A stretch of 64,000 nucleotides of DNA, taken from assembly GCF_002954765.1 (NCBI RefSeq), contig NZ_MTPW01000001.1, forward strand, positions 691,001 to 755,000, read 5' to 3'. The translations under genes were made by a program, and so were the position numbers. Under the pieces are notes generated by a model that worked only from the letters and a program-made list of their open reading frames with translations, was not told where the DNA came from and made no database searches. The DNA comes from Nonlabens arenilitoris (GTDB lineage: Bacteria > Bacteroidota > Bacteroidia > Flavobacteriales > Flavobacteriaceae). Below are positions 1-8,399 of this stretch, piece by piece; positions within the stretch are counted from its first letter, which is position 1, and each line of letters starts with the position of its first letter.

Positions 1-2750
1 ATAATAATAGAGGTCTCTCGATCTGGAACGCGCCATAAACTGGTGAGTGTAGAACGTGCACCAGCATATTGAAACGCTCGAGATAGACTCAAAGTACCTT
101 CAATAGGATCCACTTTTCCATAAGCTGTGTTACAAGCGCTAAGAGTAACTAGTTCAGAATCTAAGTTAAGGTTGTAGATCTCATTAAGTTTTAAATAATC
201 TTCATCCTTGTCTCCTTGGAAAAGTAGTTTACCTTCATTGTCATTTTCTGGATTTACCACAGCATGCATAGCTAGGTGATGCATGTTGTAATTAGGAGCC
301 TCATTTAAAAAGTTTTGTTTAGTTGCATTTGCGGCCTCCATATTTCTTGAATTAAATATTTTATTAATATGGGAAGTCTCTTCTTTTGCATAGGGCAATT
401 CAAGTCTGCCTGATCTAACAAGAGTTTCTGCTATGTGATTACGCTTTTCGTTATAATCAGGTCTAAAAACAATTGCTTTAAGAGTTTGATTTTCATTGTG
501 TTTACTAACAGCGTTTATGGATGTAATATAACTTCCTACTTGTTCAGGACTAACTAGGTACTCCACTGGCATTGGGTTTAATGCAATATCTGGGATTATT
601 TTTATAAAGTTTTTGCCATTTGTTTTAGAGGTAACTGTTTCAGATAAAAGATTTTGTTTTTTAAAATTGAAATCTGAATTTCTACTATGTTTTAATATGT
701 TTTCATAGTCTTTTTTTGAAGCCACGTAGCATATATCGATATTATTTTTGGTAAGAACGAAAGCGTAGATATCCTTTTCATCACTATCTAGTTTTATGAT
801 AGCATCACTTTGATCCATGTCTTTTAAAAAGCTATCCATATCTAAATCGGTATTTTGTACCATATGGAAGTTTGGAGCTTTGACACTTATAGAATCAACT
901 AAATTTTGTAACTCTCTTTGGTGCAATGCGTATTGAGATTCCCAAAAATCAGTATCACTATCTAATGTTTTATTATTTAATCTTTCTAAGTCAATTTGAA
1001 TTTGATTTTTTAAATATTCTAAAGTTATTCCTAAATGGGAAATGTCGTGTTTTTTTAAAAGATCATTAATACTTAGTTTTTTATGAAGTAAAGGCTGTTG
1101 AAGTTCTTGAATACTTAATAAAACCATTTTTAAATGATCTTTGGTCAGTTTATTGTTTGTGTATGCTAATCGTAATAGGTTTTCTTTTATTTCATTTTGA
1201 ACTTCAATATCTTGATCACTTGGTTGATTACCGATATAACTTTTTAGTATAGCAGATGCCAAAAAATACAAAGGCAATACCTCAATGGTGTGTTCAGGAT
1301 TTTGCTCATTATAACGCTTAATGGTATGTGCTATTTTTAGACAGTCAGAAACGTTTTGGGGTATACCGTTCACTTTAGAATAAGCATCGCGGCTAGTATT
1401 TATGTCGTAGCCGTTAATATTATAAGATTTAAATAATTCTTTTAGACCTCTATCTGCTTCCTTTTTTGTGCCATAATTCAAAGCATATCGTATTTCATAA
1501 CCTAACAGAATTCTATCTTGACTTATTTGAGATATTTTTTCGTTGTAAACAAAAAATTGATCTAAATAGAATCTAAGTTTTTCTGGATCTTCTTGCTTCT
1601 CATAATACATTAGAAGTTTGTTAATACTAAATAGAGGATGAGTTTGTTGATCAGTTTGTGCATCATCCACCAATTTAATGGCTTTTTTATACCATGCAAC
1701 TGCTTCTTTACTATCTCCAAATTTACGGTACGCATATCTTGAAGTTATCTCACTTAAAATACCCAAACATTTATTTTCAATATAATGTTTCTTCTCTATC
1801 TCCTTAAAATTACTGTTTTTTTGAACCAAATTATTGTGGAATAAAGCTTGACGATACATACTGTCTATTTCTTTTTCATCTAATTTTTGCTTAGATCTAA
1901 ATTTTCTAAGGCAGTAAACTAGATTTGCATAATTATCTACAGGATGGTAGAAGGCTTTGAAGTGATTATTATAGAAGATAGCTTTATCCTGTTGATTATT
2001 AATAAAATAATATTCCGATAGTTTAAATGCTAGGTTTGATAAATAATAGTTAATTTCAAAATCGTAGTACGCATTTTTTGGAGTTGATGAGTTTTTTTTA
2101 TAGTTGGATACAGACTCAATTTGACTAATAAAAAAAGGTTCAGCTTCAGCAATCCATTTTTCAATAGCAGCAAAATCGCCTAGTTCTTGATATATAGAGT
2201 ATTCAGAACTCATGGCGTTAAGCAAATACTGTAAATATTGTATACTCTGTTCATTTACTTCAGAAAAGGATTCTAGTTGCTTGCTTGCTAGATCTTTTTG
2301 CGGTCTTACGCCTTCGTAAAGAGCTTTTCTTAAAAGACTATTGTCCAAAGAATATCGAGAAATAAAATGATAGTCAGAAAGAAGCTTTAAAGTATCGGTT
2401 TGTGAATATGACTTTTGTAATAAAATAACTTTTTCTAATTGACTTAGTGACTCATCCATCTTTAGATTTAATCCTTTGAATTGAGCGTCATATCGGTAAA
2501 GTCTAATTAAGAAAGCCGTGTCATGTTTTTTAATAGAATTAGTGATTGATAATGCACTATCTAATTTTTGACGAATTTGTTTATTTGAATATTTTGTAAA
2601 GTCAATAGTAGTTTCTTTATAAAGTTTTTTAGCTTTTTCGAGCTCTTGAGAAACTTCAGTTTTTAGTAATTCTTTTTCTACCTCTTTTTTCTCACAACTA
2701 CTAATTAGTATGAAGATAAAGGTGATTAAGATGAGTTGACTTAGTTTCAT
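1..2750 (-). CDS. TPR-CHAT domain lipoprotein (putative caspase-like protease), 3' end cut by window edge
   Basis: The frame is open from the ATG at 2748-2750 to the left edge, about 916 codons. The N-terminus is a lipoprotein signal with lipobox ISSC (Cys19). Residues of roughly 25 to 650 are helical with TPR-like pairs such as DSKEAVAWYKKAIKLVDDAQ. A CHAT (caspase/HetF-associated) domain follows: a strand DIYAFVLTKNNIDI, the segment KIIPDIALNPMPVEYLV, the His motif HHLAMHA (His829) and the Cys motif TLSACNTAYG (Cys873), so the catalytic dyad is intact. The gene begins 11 bp after the stop of the upstream secreted-protein gene and is the last visible gene of a unit starting with an ECF sigma factor. 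Proteolytic activity is known for some CHAT proteins; the substrate here is unknown. Only the last part of the CHAT domain appears to be missing. Confidence 0.9.
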   Translation of the reverse strand, partial: MKLSQLILITFIFILISSCEKKEVEKELLKTEVSQELEKAKKLYKETTIDFTKYSNKQIRQKLDSALSITNSIKKHDTAFLIRLYRYDAQFKGLNLKMDESLSQLEKVILLQKSYSQTDTLKLLSDYHFISRYSLDNSLLRKALYEGVRPQKDLASKQLESFSEVNEQSIQYLQYLLNAMSSEYSIYQELGDFAAIEKWIAEAEPFFISQIESVSNYKKNSSTPKNAYYDFEINYYLSNLAFKLSEYYFINNQQDKAIFYNNHFKAFYHPVDNYANLVYCLRKFRSKQKLDEKEIDSMYRQALFHNNLVQKNSNFKEIEKKHYIENKCLGILSEITSRYAYRKFGDSKEAVAWYKKAIKLVDDAQTDQQTHPLFSINKLLMYYEKQEDPEKLRFYLDQFFVYNEKISQISQDRILLGYEIRYALNYGTKKEADRGLKELFKSYNINGYDINTSRDAYSKVNGIPQNVSDCLKIAHTIKRYNEQNPEHTIEVLPLYFLASAILKSYIGNQPSDQDIEVQNEIKENLLRLAYTNNKLTKDHLKMVLLSIQELQQPLLHKKLSINDLLKKHDISHLGITLEYLKNQIQIDLERLNNKTLDSDTDFWESQYALHQRELQNLVDSISVKAPNFHMVQNTDLDMDSFLKDMDQSDAIIKLDSDEKDIYAFVLTKNNIDICYVASKKDYENILKHSRNSDFNFKKQNLLSETVTSKTNGKNFIKIIPDIALNPMPVEYLVSPEQVGSYITSINAVSKHNENQTLKAIVFRPDYNEKRNHIAETLVRSGRLELPYAKEETSHINKIFNSRNMEAANATKQNFLNEAPNYNMHHLAMHAVVNPENDNEGKLLFQGDKDEDYLKLNEIYNLNLDSELVTLSACNTAYGKVDPIEGTLSLSRAFQYAGARSTLTSLWRVPDRETSII

Positions 2751-2761
2751 AAAATAGATCA

Positions 2762-4366
2762 CTATTCCTTTATAAATTTAATAACTTCTTTTCTTTCAGC
2801 CAGTTCTATTTCTATAAAATATAAACCCTTAGAAAAATCAGTTATAGAAATGGGTTGATCACTACTATGATTTTGCTTTTTGAAAACCTGCTTCCCTATA
2901 GCATCATAAACAGAAAAGGAAAAAATATGATCAAGACCCGTGATATAAATTTCATTTAAGGCAGGATTAGGATATAGATTTATCGCTGTTAATTCCTGTT
3001 CAGCCTCATTAAAGGTGGCAGTTCCATAAAACTGACCGTAAATTTCAAATTCACCGTTTACCATCATGCTTTGAGTAGAAGTGTCTTCGGCTTTGTAAAC
3101 CGTAAGTAAAGCACCATCTCCATTACTGACTATTCTAGGTTGCGTTGCGCTTCCTGCAGCAGCCACAGGCGCTTCAGATACTCTAAGTAAATTTGCGCCT
3201 ACGGTTCCCGTTGAAGATACGGAGCGCATAAATATTTCTCTTTCATTTCTATCACTAAAGAATGGATTAGCTTGAAAAACAACATAAAACATATTGTCTG
3301 CTGGCAACCACTCAACGTGAGGAATCACTGCATCTAATCTGGTATCGCTGCCACCTACTTGACTTATTTCAAATTCAGGCACTAGTAGGTTCATAGCAGC
3401 ATCGTAAATCACTCCAAAAACGTCATATTCTCCTGCAGTAGAATTATCTGCTTCATAAACAAACAGATAAGAATTATCTATAATACTATGAGCTGCTCTA
3501 ACCGATTTATTTACAAAACCTGAATTATCTATTGCACCTCTATTACTCAATCGTACGGTATTACCTACGACACCTGTTTGACTTACTATTGTTGCATAAG
3601 CCTCTTCTTCATTTGTTATAGGAGAAGTGACATAGGTAACAAGATATTCATTAGAAAGCGGATTAAATATAATGTCTGGAATTGACCCATTAGTTTGCGC
3701 ACCAGCAGTGATTGAATTGGTGATATCAAAAGCATTCCCTAATAATACACCTGTATTAGAGATTCTCTGACCCGTAATTTCTACTCGAGCAGGCGTTGTG
3801 CTGGTCGATAAAATCCTAGAAATAAATATGGCCAAATATTCATTCAAATTTGGATTATAAGCTATTGCTGGAGACCTACCATCTTCATTTGCAGCCGTAA
3901 AACTTATTCTAAAATCGGTAGTATTTAAAGTCCCATCTTGGTTAACGATTACTCCATAAGCTTCAGTTTTATTACTATTAAAATCACCTTGATATACGAC
4001 CAAATAGTTATTGTCTGTAGTATTAAAAGTTATTCTAGGATGAAGATTACGGCGCTGATTATTTCCTAAGTTTAATGAAGATATTAATATGTCGTTACCT
4101 TGAATATTACCATTGAGGTCTGTAAAACGACCTATTATTTGATTATTGTTATTTACAACTCCATTTTGATCAGTATCATCGCTATCCCATACTACTAGGT
4201 AATTTTGAATTGTAAAATTATAAGCTAGATCTGGAAAGTCAACTTCTGTAATTGTACTGCCAAATCCACCAGCATCACTAATTCTAAAATCATTAGGTCC
4301 ATAGAATTGTGCACTAGAAAATTGAATGGCAATAAATAAAAGTAAATAGGTTGTAAAGTTCTTCAT
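2762..4366 (-). CDS. Secreted seven-repeat (propeller-like) protein with T9SS type A sorting domain
   Basis: This 534-residue protein has a signal peptide ending near FSSAQ. Seven repeats of about 60 residues fill positions 25 to 450. Each repeat has an N-[EN]-YLVVY-like strand, an acidic loop, a Y.V.G strand, a G turn and an F.IS-like strand; that count suggests a seven-bladed beta-propeller. The last ~75 residues form a Por-secretion (T9SS type A) domain: INLYPNPALNEIYI, then a VYDAIGKQVF strand and a C-terminal GLYFIEIE..KEVIKFIKE. It should cross the outer membrane by the type IX system and be attached or released. A promoter-like motif lies just upstream (4380-4413), so it and the CHAT gene may be induced separately from the sigma gene. 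No enzymatic motif was seen. Confidence 0.88.
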   Translation of the reverse strand: MKNFTTYLLLFIAIQFSSAQFYGPNDFRISDAGGFGSTITEVDFPDLAYNFTIQNYLVVWDSDDTDQNGVVNNNNQIIGRFTDLNGNIQGNDILISSLNLGNNQRRNLHPRITFNTTDNNYLVVYQGDFNSNKTEAYGVIVNQDGTLNTTDFRISFTAANEDGRSPAIAYNPNLNEYLAIFISRILSTSTTPARVEITGQRISNTGVLLGNAFDITNSITAGAQTNGSIPDIIFNPLSNEYLVTYVTSPITNEEEAYATIVSQTGVVGNTVRLSNRGAIDNSGFVNKSVRAAHSIIDNSYLFVYEADNSTAGEYDVFGVIYDAAMNLLVPEFEISQVGGSDTRLDAVIPHVEWLPADNMFYVVFQANPFFSDRNEREIFMRSVSSTGTVGANLLRVSEAPVAAAGSATQPRIVSNGDGALLTVYKAEDTSTQSMMVNGEFEIYGQFYGTATFNEAEQELTAINLYPNPALNEIYITGLDHIFSFSVYDAIGKQVFKKQNHSSDQPISITDFSKGLYFIEIELAERKEVIKFIKE

Positions 4367-4379
4367 GAGAGGTCATTTT

Positions 4380-4413
4380 CCTCTTAATGCAAACACGTTT
4401 GTAAAGGTTAACA
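4380..4413 (-). promoter_or_regulatory. Candidate ECF-type promoter upstream of the secreted propeller gene
   Basis: On the minus strand TGTTAACCTTTA (4413-4402) is followed after 12 nt by CATTAAGAGG (4389-4380), 13 nt before the start codon at 4366. The same two blocks, spaced by 11 nt, occur on the plus strand at 5806-5838 ahead of the divergent operon. The AACC core resembles -35 elements of many ECF sigma factors. Function is inferred; the second block is close to the start codon for a -10, so it could instead be an operator. Confidence 0.4.
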
Positions 4414-4441
4414 TGTTTGTAGATATTTTTTATGTAGTTCA

Positions 4442-4457
4442 CGCTTTCGCGAAAGCG
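4442..4457. repeat. Genomic palindrome copy 1 (perfect)
   Basis: Perfect CGCTTTCGCGAAAGCG, 6 nt beyond the stop codon of the TPR/anti-sigma-like gene and inside the gap before the secreted propeller gene. It could form an 8-bp hairpin in the transcript, with no U-tract after it. Confidence 0.95.
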
Positions 4458-4463
4458 AAACTT

Positions 4464-5213
4464 CTACAAATCTTCTAAACTTAATAAAAGCTCTCTAGCC
4501 TTAACGTAGTTGTAAGACTCGACTTTAGAAATTCCCTCCAGAACAGCTATACTTTCTTGTATTTGATCATTCTTCAAATATGCCAAAGCAAGATACCATC
4601 GGGATCGTGCATAAAAATCATCTTGTACATTCTGATGTTGTTTGTATAAAGAAATGGCTTTTTGCGTATTTCCCTTTCCTAATTGAGCATTTGCATGATA
4701 AAAGAGGTACATGCTTTGTTGATCTGTTTCATATAACTGTTCAAACAATATAGCTGCAGTGGTATAATCTTTTATTTCATAAGTATAAAATGCCTTACTT
4801 ATTAAGTCTTCTTTGATTTCTTCACCGCGCTCTATACCACCCATTACATTCCTGTATGGTTCGTAATTAGATTCAAAAAGCTCTAATGTTGTAATACTAT
4901 TACCGAATAGATTCAATGAAAAAATAATGATAGCAGCAGCGGCTACAGCTGGAATTAAATATTTAAAAACACTAGTCTTTTTAGTTATTGTAGAACCTTC
5001 AGATGCTGGTTGATTTACTTTTCTTTCTTGTTCTTGTAATAGGTTTTTGAGTTTTGATTTTTTCTGTTCTAATGCAATTGCCCTTATATCTAGAGACTCT
5101 TCATAAAGCGCTTTAAATGCAGGGTCTTTTTCCAGACGATTTTGAAATTCTATAAACTCAGCTTGAGAAGCTCGATTATGAATCACGTTTTGTATAAGGG
5201 TAAGGGAATCCAT
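4464..5213 (-). CDS. Single-pass membrane TPR protein, probable anti-sigma partner
   Basis: This 249-residue protein has a cytoplasmic N-terminal part (1-80) with short helices typical of anti-sigma N-termini, a transmembrane helix at about 84-104 (alternating Ala and Ile), and a periplasmic C-terminal part (about 135-245) with TPR-like pairs such as KDYTTAAILFEQLYE, NTQKAISLYKQHQ and DQIQESIAVLEGI. The start codon lies one base after the stop of the ECF sigma gene, so translation is probably coupled. Position and topology argue that it holds the sigma factor at the membrane and senses an envelope signal through the TPRs. No zinc anti-sigma motif or FecR domain is visible, so the anti-sigma role is an inference. 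Confidence 0.75.
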   Translation of the reverse strand: MDSLTLIQNVIHNRASQAEFIEFQNRLEKDPAFKALYEESLDIRAIALEQKKSKLKNLLQEQERKVNQPASEGSTITKKTSVFKYLIPAVAAAAIIIFSLNLFGNSITTLELFESNYEPYRNVMGGIERGEEIKEDLISKAFYTYEIKDYTTAAILFEQLYETDQQSMYLFYHANAQLGKGNTQKAISLYKQHQNVQDDFYARSRWYLALAYLKNDQIQESIAVLEGISKVESYNYVKARELLLSLEDL

Positions 5214-5214
5214 A

Positions 5215-5754
5215 TTAGTTTTTTGTGAGTTCTTTAAGTTGCTTCATGCAGCGGCTTTTTTGGGCTTTTACTGTATTTTCACTAGTATAATTTTCTACGG
5301 TCATTATTTCTTTAATAGTTAGGCCGTCTAAGTAAAATAGTGAAATGATATTTTTACAACGTTCTCCTAGTTGATCAAATGCCACATGTAGGACTCGTTG
5401 ATTTGAAGTTAAGACTTGCTCTTCCAGATCTAAATGTGTTATTTCTTCTTTTATGTAGGATAGATCATCAAGGTTAACAGTGTTTTGATCTTTTCTTAGA
5501 ACCTCGTAGATTTTATTATTTGCAATGCCAAAAATGTAGGTCTTTAAACTGCTGGTTAGTGATTGTAATTTTCCAGAGGCTGCATTCTCAAATAAAATTA
5601 CAAAGGAGTCTTGATAGATATCTACAGCGGCTTCTGGATCGACTCCTTTTTTCAAGGCATATCCTATAAACTCTTCTCGATACAGACTGTATTGTTCCTT
5701 AAAAAAAGCAGCCTCTCCAGATTTTAGTAATTCAATAATAGGTTGGTTTTTCAT
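5215..5754 (-). CDS. ECF-family RNA polymerase sigma factor
   Basis: The 179-residue protein has region 2 at about 25-85 (Y..EFIGYA, IYQDSFVILFEN, LKTYIFGIANNKIYEVLRK) and region 4 at about 125-172 (LGERCKNIISLFYLDGLTIKEI, then SENTVKAQKSRCMKQL as the recognition helix). The size and the two-domain layout are normal for ECF factors. It is the first gene of the minus-strand unit that continues into the TPR membrane protein, secreted propeller and CHAT lipoprotein. It is transcribed divergently from the OmpA-anchor operon at 5862, with only 107 bp between them. Confidence 0.93.
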   Translation of the reverse strand: MKNQPIIELLKSGEAAFFKEQYSLYREEFIGYALKKGVDPEAAVDIYQDSFVILFENAASGKLQSLTSSLKTYIFGIANNKIYEVLRKDQNTVNLDDLSYIKEEITHLDLEEQVLTSNQRVLHVAFDQLGERCKNIISLFYLDGLTIKEIMTVENYTSENTVKAQKSRCMKQLKELTKN

Positions 5755-5805
5755 AGAAAAGTCACGTCTAGAGCTTCAGTAAAATTACAAATATCTATGC
5801 AACTG

Positions 5806-5838
5806 TGTTAACCTTTAAAGATACAACTCATTAAAAGG
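5806..5838 (+). promoter_or_regulatory. Candidate ECF-type promoter of the five-gene export operon
   Basis: TGTTAACCTTTA at 5806-5817, 11 nt, then CATTAAAAGG at 5829-5838, 23 nt before the ATG at 5862. The 12-base first block is identical to that upstream of the secreted propeller gene (minus strand, 4402-4413), and the second block differs by one base. I infer that both are read by the same regulator, most simply the ECF sigma factor encoded next door. Confidence 0.42.
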
Positions 5839-5861
5839 CAACAAACTATTACGATCGAATT

Positions 5862-7196
5862 ATGAAAAAATCAATACAATGGATGTGCATTATCGCTTTA
5901 TCCTTCTCCACAGTTGCAAACGCGCAACTATTTAAAAAACTTAAAAAGAAGGTGGACAAAAAACTTAAACAAACCGAACAAAAAATAGAACAGAAAGTTG
6001 ATAAAAGTGTAGATGATTTATTATTCTCAAGCGACTCAACTACCACTAATTCCACGAGAATCAGGAATGACGAATATCCTACTATGGAAGATGCTCCTAT
6101 GGGAATGGATCAAGACCAATCTATAAATCAAATGGATGTTCCTTCTCAACAAGAAAATCTTTTTGAATCGTATACTAAATATGATTTTATACCAGGAGCT
6201 GATCTTAAAGTCATGGAGAATTTTACAAGCACTTTTATAGGGGATTTTCCTTCTACATGGAATACTGATAGTAGTGCTGAGGTAGTAGAAATGAATGCGC
6301 AACCTGGTAAATGGCTACAAATAGGTAATGGGTCAAAAACGCTGGTTATGAATGACATCATTGATAACTGGCAAGAAGATTTTACTCTTGAATTTGATAT
6401 CGCTCATGATTTCCCTCAAGAGTCTGCATTTAAAAGGCATTTTGATATCATTCTTTCAGACCTTAAAGATGCAAACTCTTATCTGTCTGATGCCTATGAA
6501 GGCAAAGCCTATACTTACCTAAGAATAGGTGCTGGCGGTGGCAGTGGCTACGGAATCCTAATTAATAAAAAAGCTAAAACACCTGGTCTTAACGCTACTT
6601 CAAAAACTAGTTATGATGCTTTCTATAATCAGTCCATAATAGATAAAGTGCATCACGTCGCTATTGTTAAAAAAGGACTGCGCATCAAAATGTATGTTAA
6701 TGAGGAAAAGGTGATTGATATGATGAGAGCCTTAGATCCAGCAGCAGTTTATTCCACGCTCAGATTTGGAACTAATATATCTCCTGATGATCAACATTTT
6801 TACATTAGTAATATCAAGTATGCTGGTGATGTCGAAATCCCACAAAGTTTATTTAAAAACGGTTCTTATCAGGCACACGGAATCACTTTTGATACCGGCA
6901 CTACGATTATAAAACCTGAGTCTGCTGGAGTATTGAAAAGACTTTCGCAAGAAATGGCAAAATCATCAAATACTTATGAAATTATAGGTCATACAGATAC
7001 TGATGGAGATGAATTAATGAACCAGCAACTCTCAGAAGAACGAGCAAATGCTGTAAAATATGTTTTGATCCATCAATACGGCGTCGACGCCAGCCGATTG
7101 ACAACCTCAGGAAAGGGAGAAAATGCACCAATTTTTCATGGAGAAGATCCTGTTTCTAAAGCTCAAAATCGCAGAGTAGAAATTAAGCAATTATAA
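5862..7196 (+). CDS. OmpA-family protein with central LamG-like domain
   Basis: The 444-residue protein has a signal peptide (cleavage near ANAQ), a basic, Lys-rich coiled stretch at about 22-48 (KKLKKKVDKKLKQTEQKIEQ), and a central domain (about 110-330) of beta strands resembling a concanavalin/LamG fold. The C-terminal OmpA peptidoglycan-binding domain (about 335-444) carries HTDTDGDELMNQQLSEERANA and the final NRRVEIKQL. It probably tethers an outer-membrane or periplasmic assembly to the cell wall. It is first of five exported proteins separated by 3 to 22 bp. Confidence 0.85.
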   Translation: MKKSIQWMCIIALSFSTVANAQLFKKLKKKVDKKLKQTEQKIEQKVDKSVDDLLFSSDSTTTNSTRIRNDEYPTMEDAPMGMDQDQSINQMDVPSQQENLFESYTKYDFIPGADLKVMENFTSTFIGDFPSTWNTDSSAEVVEMNAQPGKWLQIGNGSKTLVMNDIIDNWQEDFTLEFDIAHDFPQESAFKRHFDIILSDLKDANSYLSDAYEGKAYTYLRIGAGGGSGYGILINKKAKTPGLNATSKTSYDAFYNQSIIDKVHHVAIVKKGLRIKMYVNEEKVIDMMRALDPAAVYSTLRFGTNISPDDQHFYISNIKYAGDVEIPQSLFKNGSYQAHGITFDTGTTIIKPESAGVLKRLSQEMAKSSNTYEIIGHTDTDGDELMNQQLSEERANAVKYVLIHQYGVDASRLTTSGKGENAPIFHGEDPVSKAQNRRVEIKQL

Positions 7197-7199
7197 ATC

Positions 7200-8384
7200 A
7201 TGAAAATATTCTTTACCACTTTACTGGCCGTATTGCTATGCAACACGGTTCTGGCTAACGATAAATTAAAGGATGGCGTTTTTACTTCTCCACATGGAGA
7301 GGTCCATATTCTTAATTCAAAATCTGGTAATAAAGCTGTTGGACTATATAATCAATATGGGCATATTTTGTTATCGCCGTTTACCATAACAGGCAGAGGA
7401 ACAATTTATACAGGCGCCTTCTCAAATAATTGCAGGAATGGACTGGTGTCATTTTCACCCAATTCGACAAATGGATGGAATGGCAACTATAAATGGAAAA
7501 CTACCACAGGATTTAATAAGTGGGATGGCGGCTGGAATGGAACGTTACAATCAACCAATTTCCCTAATAATGAATTGACTAAAACCTTTCAGACTAAACT
7601 AGGAACAATGCAACTGATTCAAAACTCTAATGGTCGAGTTGCTGGGTTTTTATATACTAACAACAAAGAGTTTTATGTCTATGGAGATTATAAAAATAAG
7701 CAATTTAAAGGTTACATCACATCAGATGAGAATACCATAAAATGTAACACTGGATTTACATTATCATTTGATTGGAATCATGGGATTTATGGTACCGTTA
7801 CTGTTCCAGGTTTTTCTAAACAAAATTTCAGAGGTTCTGAATCTAGAAATCTATTAGAATTAAAATTTCAAACAATTAAAAACTATGCCAATAAAGGCAG
7901 ACCTAGAGATAAAGAATGGGGAAAAATTAACATCACAATGATTTTATATGATGATATAGGAACTCTTTTTACAAGAGATTTGTACACAGATCAAACCAGT
8001 AAAAGATATCAAGAAAATCAATTTTATGATGTAAATAGAACCGTCTCGGGAGATATCTTTTACAGTCTTGTAGGTCCAGCAGGATACTATAGTAATCCTC
8101 GTTTAGGATTTTCTTTTTCACACAGAAGAACTAGAGCAAGTAATGCAGAAGATCGTCTTAGATTATCTACTATATCACTTAAATCTATTCTAGAATACCT
8201 CAATTTTCAGCGAGATGCTTCCAGTTTTGTCAACGGTCCTGATGGTCGTAAAATTATTCCAGATTCAGATCATACTTTCTGGCTTACGGAGGAAAATGGA
8301 AAACGTACAGTTCGTGGTTATGCCTTTATAAAATATGACGATGACGATAAATGGGGCTATTTCTATACTCTAAAACTTAAATAA
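7200..8384 (+). CDS. Secreted Gly/Trp-rich protein, paralogue A
   Basis: 394 residues with a signal peptide (cleavage near VLAND). The N-terminal half (about 25-210) contains two units of about 90 residues rich in Gly, Trp and Asn with a beta-barrel-like rhythm (GLYNQYGHILLSPFTI, TGAFSNN, WDGGWNGTL). The C-terminal half (about 220-394) begins with WGKINITMILYDD and ends with a module NGPDGRKIIPDSDHTFWL...VRGYAFI. The same modules recur in the next gene, so the two are tandem duplicates. I do not recognise a named family. It starts 3 bp after the OmpA-type gene, so they are probably co-transcribed. Confidence 0.8.
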   Translation: MKIFFTTLLAVLLCNTVLANDKLKDGVFTSPHGEVHILNSKSGNKAVGLYNQYGHILLSPFTITGRGTIYTGAFSNNCRNGLVSFSPNSTNGWNGNYKWKTTTGFNKWDGGWNGTLQSTNFPNNELTKTFQTKLGTMQLIQNSNGRVAGFLYTNNKEFYVYGDYKNKQFKGYITSDENTIKCNTGFTLSFDWNHGIYGTVTVPGFSKQNFRGSESRNLLELKFQTIKNYANKGRPRDKEWGKINITMILYDDIGTLFTRDLYTDQTSKRYQENQFYDVNRTVSGDIFYSLVGPAGYYSNPRLGFSFSHRRTRASNAEDRLRLSTISLKSILEYLNFQRDASSFVNGPDGRKIIPDSDHTFWLTEENGKRTVRGYAFIKYDDDDKWGYFYTLKLK

Positions 8385-8399
8385 TTAAAATCATACAAC

